From Begonia masoniana (lineage: Eukaryota > Streptophyta > Magnoliopsida > Cucurbitales > Begoniaceae), in NCBI GenBank assembly GCA_022432975.1, contig CM039502.1, positions 23,334,383-23,398,382 on the forward strand: a DNA stretch of 64,000 bases, read 5' to 3'. Below the pieces are notes generated by a model. That model saw nothing but the letters and a program-made list of their open reading frames with translations, ran no database searches and was not told the DNA's origin. How positions within the stretch are numbered: position 1 is the first letter of the stretch; each line of letters opens with the position of its first letter. A program made the position numbers and the translations under genes. Shown here piece after piece: positions 56,337-64,000 of this stretch.

Positions 56337-57033
56337 CCTATCATACCAAGCTCTAAGGCCTGCTTAAGTCCATATAAAACCTTCTTGAGCTTATATATAT
56401 GGTCAGGTTTGTCATAGACTTCAAATCCTAAGGGCTGCTCTACATAAACCTTTTCAAAGATATAACCATTTAAGAATGGACTATTAATATCCATTTGAAA
56501 GAGTGGGAAGTTTTTGTAGCAAGCATAGGCTAAGAGCATCCTAATAGATTCTAGTCTAGCTATGGGTGCAAAGGTTTCTTCAAAGTCTATTTCCTTTTCT
56601 TGGTTGTAACATTTGGCAACTAACCTATCTTTGTTTCTAACAACAACACCATTTTCATCCAGCTTATTCTTGAACACTCATTTTGTTCCAATAATCGGAT
56701 GATTGTCGGGTTTTGGAACATGTTCCCAAACGTTGTTCCTTTCGAATTAGTTTAAATCATCTTGCATAGCAATTATCCAATTTTCATCCAATTCGGCTTC
56801 TTCAAACTTCTTAGGCTCTATTTGAGATAAGAAGGCAACATTAGCACAAAGATTTCTAAGGGAGGCTATAGTTTTGACTCCTAATGTTGGATCACCTAAA
56901 ACTTCATCAACAACTAGTGTTCTTTTGTTGAAGACTCCATAAAACTTACTGGATAGGGAATAACCAAGAAAAATTTCAAAATCGGATTTGGAATCGAATT
57001 TTCCCAAGTTATCCTTGGTGTTTAGTATGAAAC
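56337..57033 (-). pseudogene. Copia integrase end and reverse transcriptase start
   Basis: From 57033: NTKDNLGKFDSKSDFEIFLG, YSLSSKFYGVFNKRTLVVDE, then the linker WIIAMQDDLN with a stop, and RT: DRLVAKCYNQEKEIDFEETF, APIARLESIRMLLAYACYKN, FPLFQMDINSPFLNGYIFE, YGLKQALELGMIG before a frameshift. The coding sequence is cut at 57034 by the family B LTR. GAAAC at 57029-57033 is the expected left target duplication. Confidence 0.92.
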
Positions 57034-57499
57034 TGTAACACCCAAATTTTTCGGGCTATGGATTTTATTTACGGATCTCCAGTTTTGTCGTATAGTGTTG
57101 CTAATTCGTAGAAATAATGAGTTAGGCCCGTTTTGCGAGCGGGAAGTTTTAGTGGGGCCCTAGGATTTATGGAGAACTTTAGAAGATTTAAGATATTATG
57201 GAGGAAACCAAACCAAGGATTAAATAATGGAATTAAGCTAAGGGATTAATAGGAAGGGCATCTTGGTAATTGTGCAAGAGAAATATTAATTATACCTAAA
57301 ACTCTCCCTCACATTTCCCTCATTCACGTTCCAGCCGCCTCTCCCCATTCCCTTGGGCGATTCTTCCTTCCATCAGCCACGGTTCTACCTCCTAGCTGAT
57401 TCCTTCATCCATTCTCTTCAAGATTCGAATCCTAGGTGAGTTCTAATTAATGTACTTGTTGGGATTTCGCTGTTAGGACTTGATACTAAATAGAGTTAT
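57034..57499 (+). mobile_element. Family B LTR, left part
   Basis: Starts TGTAACACCCAAATTTTTCG. CT-rich leader near 57305-57420 and donor-like CCTAGGTGAGTT at 57432. Interrupted at 57500 by a family A solo LTR and resumed at 59592. Confidence 0.85.
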
Positions 57500-59586
57500 T
57501 GTAACGTCCTGAGTTTTCTGAACCCGGTTCGCTACTCATAATAATTAACCAACTAGAAATTTTTTGGAAATTTTTAAAACTTTATTTCCACGTCTCCAAA
57601 TTTTTTAATGAAAAACCATGCAGTGGATAAAAGACATGCAGCGGAAAAGAGAAGGGAAAACATGTAACGGAAAAGAGAAAGCATGCAGCTTCGGCCGATA
57701 GCACCCCGGACGACATGATTTAAGACTAAACGACAAAAGCTTATTTCCACACATCTACTGAAAGCTAAACGACAAAGACATCGTCCATTCACTAAACGAC
57801 AAAAACTTATTTACTCACATCTACCGCTCGCTAAACGACAAAGATATCGTTCGATGGATTATGAAGAAGACATCGTCCATTCACTAAACGATAAAAACTA
57901 AACAAACCAACAACTTCTGGAAGACTACATCTGCGGGTAGATAGCCACAGCGATCGAAGCAGAATACCCTATATCTACCGATGAATAGTTCAGCGGTAGA
58001 AGCAGAATTAACACATATCTACCGATGAATAATTCAGCGGTAGAAGCAAAAATAACACATATCTACCGATGAATAGTTCAACGGTAGAAGTGAAAATAAC
58101 TCATATCCACCGATGAATAGTTCAACGGTAGAGGTGAAACAACATAAATCTTCCGATAAACAACAGAAAACTCAAACTGCTAAACGACCTATAGTTTTAC
58201 CAACATCATACAAAACAAGTCAAATCCTCCACTGAATCCATGTTATATTTTTCATGATCAGAAAACAAAACTCCAAAGGTGTTTAAGGCATCAAAACTAC
58301 CACGGCTAGATCAACATGTATCATCTCCAAAAAATATATTTCAACCAGACAGATACTTAAACTACTTTTTCTGATGTAAAATTCTTTAAACTCTAAAACC
58401 AAACCATGTTCACAAATTCTCATATTTTACTGTCACCAGCGAAACCACCTCATCAGTAGCCATATCGAAGCCTGGATGCACTCCTTCAACCACTGCTAAT
58501 CCTCAACTAGATCCGAGAACACACCTGTAGTTGTTTCTTGACCTACATCACAAAACTCATCTATTAGCCTAAGGCTAAGTAAGTAGAGAATATAAATATG
58601 AAATGCAATACTGAAACGTAAAACTTAGTATGCAGTTTCTACTTTCTCATTTCTGTTATGTTCATAATCGTACTCTGTTGATCCTCATACAAAATGGGAA
58701 GCGGATTAACTTTCCCACGGCATACATCCTCTAATCTCGATTAAGGGGCAGATTAGTTCCCTTAAAAGCTGTTCTTGATCTCCTTGTACGATGGAAAATG
58801 GATCAAGTCTTCCCAAAGCATACATCCTCTGTTCTCAGTTAAGGGGCGGATTAATTCCCTTAACAGTTCACTGATCAAACTGTTCAATATCTTACCATGC
58901 TAATACATGTAAATTCATTTCCGTTTCTTTTCTAAAACATGATACATGAAATACAGAAACATTTAAACAAGTATAAATACTACTGTTTTGTGATGTAGGC
59001 CCGAAGGCACAAGCAAACTCTACTTACCTGGTTTCTTGCTAAAATGCTAGTTGAAAGCTAGCCCGGAAGTTTGTTCAAACCTAAACTATAGACAGAGAGC
59101 CTATTAGATTCTCACTAAACTTCCTTCTAAACTCACCAGAAATCTTATGGGAGCTAGCTGGAAGCTCTACTCTTCCAGCATACCCGATTAAATGTAAGAA
59201 CAGAACCTACTCTATTCACAGCATTACGCAAAATGCATGCAGCATTACTCCGAGGCATACATTGTTGTCCGACTGTTACCTAGCAACTAAAACTCACCTA
59301 GGTAGTTGAATGGAAGTTGCCTGGAGAGTATGAGCTGAAACCCGAGAGAGAAGGGAATAAAACAGTGGCGGCTAAACCTCAATAAATTCTTCCTTAAATA
59401 GGTTATCCACTACAAAAGTCCAATTACTCTTATGTCCTTGCCTAGTCACCCATTATCCTATTACTATTTCTTCCAGTTTAATATCAAAGCATCGGTCGAC
59501 ACTTTGGCTGAAGTGTTGACACTTCTATATATATTTCTCCTTCTAACTAATAAAGTAAATTGATTTAATGAAAACCGGGTGCTACA
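57500..59586 (-). mobile_element. Family A solo LTR, minus strand, 2087 bp
   Basis: The left end TGTAACGTCCTGAG and right end ACCGGGTGCTACA are the complements of the family A LTR ends. GTTAT at 57495-57499 and 59587-59591 is the target duplication. Inside, on the minus strand: TATTTAAG (59400-59393), TTAGCCGCCACTG, donor ACCTAGGTGAGTTTT near 59300, GCCTTCGGGCCTACATCAC near 59009, and TTGTGATGTAGGTCAAGAAA near 58555. Confidence 0.95.
57820..58160 (-). repeat. CGGTAGA array with about 45-bp units in the minus solo LTR
   Basis: Four units of ACATATCTACCGATGAATAG plus TTCAGCGGTAGAAGCA-like sequence, at about 57970, 58015, 58060 and 58105. Each has a TCTACCG / CGGTAGA inverted pair. CTAAACGACAAAGACATCGT-like words lie just to the left (57720-57900). 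Confidence 0.85.
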
Positions 59587-59591
59587 GTTAT

Positions 59592-61063
59592 GGTATTGGA
59601 ATTTTGAAGTTTATTGTATGACGATGGAAATCGCTAGGCTTTGTGTATTAATGGAGGATTTAATGTTATTAATGATTGTAGGTTGATTCATGGAATCTTG
59701 GTGGTTGGGAGAAATAAATGTCTTAAATGTTAGGCTAGAAATTTGATGCACGCCAAGTGTTTGATTGAATGCTCGATTGAGATAAGTTAGATTTTTGGAA
59801 ATTTTCCATAGTTAGGACTTTACTAGTTTTGAGTTTAGATTATTAAGGATTTGATTTTAACTACGGAATATGGAATGTCATAGGTGAAGAGAGCTTAAAG
59901 TGAAGGCACGGCTCGCTAAGGAATCCAGGTAAATGAGTGTGTAGCGGCCACTAGGGCCCTACATCACAAGGATATTAGAAAAGTTTGTTTGGATATTTGT
60001 TTGATAATTACGATTTGTCATGTGCTATGAGATGATGGTTTTGAGTAGAGTTATGTTATAATACATGTTGTGTTGCTCGTCTAATAGTATGGTATCTCTA
60101 TGTGAATTCATGTCCATGAATCATGTGCACGTTTTATATGATTAAAACAAGAATATGAAGTATATATGTAAGCATGACTAAGTGAGGAACGGGGTGAATT
60201 AGCCATGATTATGTTATTATGATTATGTGTATAGTTCGCGGATCCTCCCACTAGTGGGAGCCAGACCAAGATTATGTCATGAAGATTAAGTGTACGGTTC
60301 GCGGATCCTCCCGCCGGTGGGGGCCGGACTGGCAGCAAGACTCGTGAATCCTCTCACTGGTGGGGGTCGGGTTGATACTGCACGATCGGTTCGTGGATCC
60401 TATCGTTGGTGTGGGCCGGGCTGGTCGTTATGAATATTGTCTGTTGGGACCACATTTATGAAGTCCTTGCCTTTTTTTCCCCTGTGTCCTCCCTTAATTC
60501 ACGCCAAGTTGATGAAGAATAAGAATATGATTTTGAATATGTATATGAACTTTGTGAGCATGCATTTGTGAGTATTATGTAAATGTTGCACTCCTTACTA
60601 AGCATTAGGCTTATAGTTTAACCTTATGATGTAGGTGACGAATTGAAAGGTGAGGATCTTAACCCAAATGATGAAGTCTGAGTAAAGTTGTTGGATGGTA
60701 CTCATGGCGATGATTTGTGGCTTGGTGGCGAAATTGACCCGTGGAGGGTGATGCTCCTAGTATGTTTTAGTATAGTCTATGATATGGAAGCAAAAAGTAA
60801 GATAAAGATTTCTTATGAATGAAAAATATTGAAGTTGTTTGGTACTGGTAATGATTTAAAGAGGATTTTAAGGTTAAAGGTTTTCATTTCTTTTCAAATC
60901 TTCCATTACGTATTTAAGTCAAGCTTTATGTTGTTTATGTGCATGATGATTCTGGAATGGGAATTTTAAGAATTATAGAAACAAAAAGTTAACCGATCGA
61001 TTGGTCAATGTGGGGATCGGTCGGTATAGTATTAATATGAAGAAGTCAAGTCTCGGGGACCAA
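59592..61063 (+). mobile_element. Family B LTR, middle part
   Basis: Resumes after the GTTAT duplication. Contains GTCATAGGTGAAGAGAGC near 59879, the second donor-like AATCCAGGTAAATGAG near 59925, GGGCCCTACATCAC near 59955, tandem repeats at 60230-60430, and GATGTAGGTGACGAATTG near 60629, the same order of blocks as family A. ACCGATCGATTGGTC lies near 60991, just before the 13-mer array. Confidence 0.8.
60230..60430 (+). repeat. Four GGATCCTCC-centred tandem units in family B LTR
   Basis: TTCGCGGATCCTCCC and variants begin at 60235, 60298, 60342 and 60388. The first is followed by the palindrome CTCCCACTAGTGGGAG and later units by degenerate versions (CCGCCGGTGGGGG). They sit where the relic LTR at 7341 has its ~80-bp repeats. 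Confidence 0.85.
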
Positions 61064-63675
61064 AGTGTTTAGTAGATGTGTTCGGTAGATGCGATCGGGC
61101 GATGTTGTGTATTAATGAGTTCGGTAGATGTGATTGGGCGATGTTGTGTATTAATGTGTTGGTAGATGTGTTCGGTATGTTCGGTAGATGTGTTCGGTAG
61201 ATGTGATCGGGCGATGTTGTGTATTAATGTGATCGGTAGATGTGTTCGGTAGATGTGATCGGGCGATGTTGTGTATTAATGTGATCGGTAGATGTGTTCG
61301 GTAGATGTGATCGGGCGATGTTGTGTATTAATGTGATCGGTCGATGTGTTCGGTAGATGTGTTCGGTAGATGTGTTCGGTAGATGTGATCGGTCGATGTG
61401 TTCGGTAGATGTGTTCGGTAGATGTGTTCGGTAGATGTGTTCGGTAGATGTGATCGGGCGATGTTGTGTATTAATGTGTTCGGTAGATGTGTTCGGTAGA
61501 TGTGTTCGGTAGATGTGTTCGGTAGATGTGATCGGGCGATGTTGTGTATTAATGTGTTCGGTAGATGTGTTCGGTAGATGTGATCGGTCGATGTGTTCGG
61601 TAGATGTGATCGGTCGATGTGTTCGGTAGATGTGTTCGGTAGATGTGATCGGGCGATGTTGTGTATTAATGTGTTCGGTAGATGTGTTCGGTAGATGTGT
61701 TCGGTAGATGTGATCGGTCGATGTGTTCGGTAGATGTGATCGGGCGATGTTGTGTATTAATGTGTTCGGTAGATGTGTTCGGTAGATGTGATCGGGCGAT
61801 GTTGTGTATTAATGTGTTCGGTAGATGTGTTCGGTAGATGTGATCGGTCGATGTGTTCGGTAGATGTGATCGGTCGATGTGTTCGGTAGATGTGTTCGGT
61901 AGATGTGATCGGTCGATGTGTTCGGTAGATGTGTTCGGTAGATGTGTTCGGTAGATGTGATCGGTCGATGTGTTCGGTAGATGTGTTCGGTAGATGTGTT
62001 CGGTAGATGTGATCGGGCGATGTTGTGTATTAATGTGTTCGGTAGATGTGATCGGTCGATGTGTTCGGTAGATGTGATCGGGCGATGTTGTGTATTAATG
62101 TGTTCGGTAGATGTGTTCGGTAGATGTGTTCGGTAGATGTGTTCGGTAGATGTGTTCGGTAGATGTGTTCGGTAGATGTGATCGGGCGATGTTGTGTATT
62201 AATGTGTTCGGTAGATGTGATCGGTCGATGTGTTCGGTAGATGTGATCGGTCGATGTGTTCGGTAGATGTGTTCGGTAGATGTGTTCGGTAGATGTGTTC
62301 GGTAGATGTGTTCGGTAGATGTGATCGGGCGATGTTGTGTATTAATGTGTTCGGTAGATGTGTTCGGTAGATGTGATCGGGCGATGTTGTGTATTAATGT
62401 GTTCGGTAGATGTGTTCGGTAGATGTGTTCGGTAGATGTGTTCGGTAGATGTGTTCGGTAGATGTGTTCGGTAGATGTGTTCGGTAGATGTGATCGGGCG
62501 ATGTTGTGTATTAATGTGATCGGTAGATGTGTTCGGTAGATGTGATCGGGCGATGTTGTGTATTAATGTGTTCGGTAGATGTGTTCGGTAGATGTGATCG
62601 GGCGATGTTGTGTATTAATGTGTTCGGTAGATGTGTTCGGTAGATGTGTTCGGTAGATGTGTTCGGTAGATGTGTTCGGTAGATGTGTTCGGTAGATGTG
62701 ATCGGGCGATGTTGTGTATTAATGTGTTCGGTAGATGTGTTCGGTAGATGTGATCGGGCGATGTTGTGTATTAATGTGTTCGGTAGATGTGTTCGGTAGA
62801 TGTGTTCGGTAGATGTGTTCGGTAGATGTGTTCGGTAGATGTGATCGGGCGATGTTGTGTATTAATGTGTTCGGTAGATGTGTTCGGTAGATGTGTTCGG
62901 TAGATGTGTTCGGTAGATGTGTTCGGTAGATGTGTTCGGTAGATGTGTTCGGTAGATGTGATCGGGCGATGTTGTGTATTAATGTGTTCGGTAGATGTGT
63001 TCGGTAGATGTGATCGGGCGATGTTGTGTATTAATGTGTTCGGTAGATGTGATCGGGCGATGTTGTGTATTAATGTGTTCGGTAGATGTGTTCGGTAGAT
63101 GTGTTCGGTAGATGTGTTCGGTAGATGTGATCGGGCGATGTTGTGTATTAATGTGATCGGTAGATGTGTTCGGTAGATGTGATCGGGCGATGTTGTGTAT
63201 TAATGTGTTCGGTAGATGTGTTCGGTAGATGTGATCGGGCGATGTTGTGTATTAATGTGTTCGGTAGATGTGTTCGGTAGATGTGATCGGGCGATGTTGT
63301 GTATTAATGTGTTCGGTAGATGTGTTCGGTAGATGTGTTCGGTAGATGTGTTCGGTAGATGTGATCGGGCGATGTTGTGTATTAATGTGTTCGGTAGATG
63401 TGTTCGGTAGATGTGTTCGGTAGATGTGTTCGGTAGATGTGTTCGGTAGATGTGTTCGGTAGATGTGATCGGGCGATGTTGTGTATTAATGTGTTCGGTA
63501 GATGTGTTCGGTAGATGTGATCGGGCGATGTTGTGTATTAATGTGTTCGGTAGATGTGTTCGGTAGATGTGTTCGGTAGATGTGTTCGGTAGATGTGTTC
63601 GGTAGATGTGATCGGGCGATGTTGTGTATTAATGTGTTCGGTAGATGTGTTCGGTAGATGTGTTCGGTAGATGTG
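61064..63675 (+). repeat. 13-mer array with higher-order structure, about 2.6 kb
   Basis: About 200 monomers of exactly 13 bp, of a few types: GTGTTCGGTAGAT (most common), GTGATCGGGCGAT, GTTGTGTATTAAT, GTGATCGGTCGAT, GTGATCGGTAGAT. GTGATCGGGCGAT is always followed by GTTGTGTATTAAT, and this pair punctuates runs of one to seven of the common type. No long reading frame is implied. Confidence 0.97.
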
Positions 63676-63762
63676 ATCCCAGTCGGTCACCCAACCTAAG
63701 ATTGCTCTCGCCGAAGCACTCTTAACTTCGGAGTTCTTATGGGATCCGTTGCCAATTGTGCT
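63676..63762 (-). ncRNA. 5S rRNA-like segment (Cassandra-type)
   Basis: The minus strand reads ACGGATCCCATAAGAACTCC, GAAGTTAAGAGTGCTTCGGC, GAGAGCAATCTTAGGTTGGG, TGACCGACTGGGA. This matches plant 5S rRNA from about base 15 to base 100 with scattered changes, and includes the internal promoter region (AAGAGTGCTTCGGCGAGAG against AAGCGTGCTTGGGCGAGAG). It is directly joined to the 13-mer array and followed by non-5S sequence, so it is not an array gene. Cassandra TRIM elements carry such 5S segments in their LTRs, which is the best explanation. Confidence 0.8.
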
Positions 63763-64000
63763 CCAAAACGCGTCTTACTATCTTGGGAGGGTCTCTTTAC
63801 ATATGTTTCATTTCCATATACTTCCCCAAGCGATGTAGGATTGTGACGACCCCCTTTTTACGACCCGGGATTCGCCTATACTCGAGCCCGAGATCCATCC
63901 ACCCAGCAACCCGAGGTTTGCCCCGCAGTCGTATACATACGTACACATTTCATTTGGGTCATCACAATCACCCCCCCCGGGGGCCCAACGTCCTCGTTGG
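63763..64000 (-). mobile_element. Probable Cassandra-type LTR sequence beyond the 5S segment
   Basis: Includes TGTGACGACCCCCTTTTTAC and GGGGGCCCAACGTCCTCGTT at the window end, a motif I associate with Cassandra/TRIM repeats. No boundary or target duplication can be seen because the window stops here. Confidence 0.55.

Noticed and set aside
63676..63762. Functional 5S rRNA gene
   Set aside because: The ends diverge, several conserved bases are changed, and it is joined to a minisatellite rather than to a 5S spacer.

Overview
This looks like nuclear DNA of a flowering plant, probably a eudicot. The signs are spliceosomal introns, LTR retrotransposons primed by initiator-methionine tRNA (TGGTATCAGAGC sites on both strands), chromodomain Ty3/gypsy elements with 2-4.6 kb LTRs, a Copia element with a third ORF, and a 5S rRNA-bearing repeat of the Cassandra type. 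I see no bacterial genes and no complete, undamaged gene. The window is a nested retrotransposon block with one decayed multi-exon host gene in the middle.

Layout. 1-535 is a hexamer microsatellite running into the tail of an LTR (to about 1179). 2965-5094 is a solo LTR (target duplication AACAT) inside a Copia fragment. 5718-10615 is a gag-only gypsy derivative with a 3.3-kb 3' LTR. 10640-20577 is a short minus-strand LTR element split by a 9.1-kb gypsy element (11314-20453, target duplication AGCAC). 21229-21475 is a small minus-strand Copia-type LTR. 22270-28859 is an intron-retaining pseudogene of the nucleolar RNA-binding protein RBM28/Nop4 with five RRMs. 29370-30584 holds a poly-C tract, a foldback element and a possible first exon cut off by an insertion.

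30585-39473 is a gypsy element (family A) whose 5' LTR is split by a second family-A LTR (31379-33490, target duplication GCTTT). It joins head to head, at a 10-bp palindrome, a minus-strand gypsy element (family C, 39464-46717) whose LTR holds a 2.7-kb minisatellite. Family C abuts a minus family-A LTR fragment (46718-48294), which interrupts the pol of a third gypsy element (family D, to about 51480). A minus-strand SIRE-like Copia element (51600-57033) follows. It is interrupted by an LTR (family B, from 57034) that itself contains a minus solo family-A LTR (57500-59586, target duplication GTTAT) and a 2.6-kb array of 13-mers, ending at a 5S rRNA-like segment.

The genes do not form a pathway. 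Three themes stand out. First, the long LTRs of several families share one plan: a TATTTAAG box or similar, a CT-rich leader, two AG/GTRAG donor-like sites, a TTCGGGCCTACATCAC-like block, a TGTAG/GTGA acceptor-like block, then a tandem array. Second, motifs such as CGGTAGATG and TGACGTCA recur in arrays of different families. Third, nearly every coding relic is broken by stops of the kind made by cytosine deamination. All boundaries come from reading the sequence. No searches were run.
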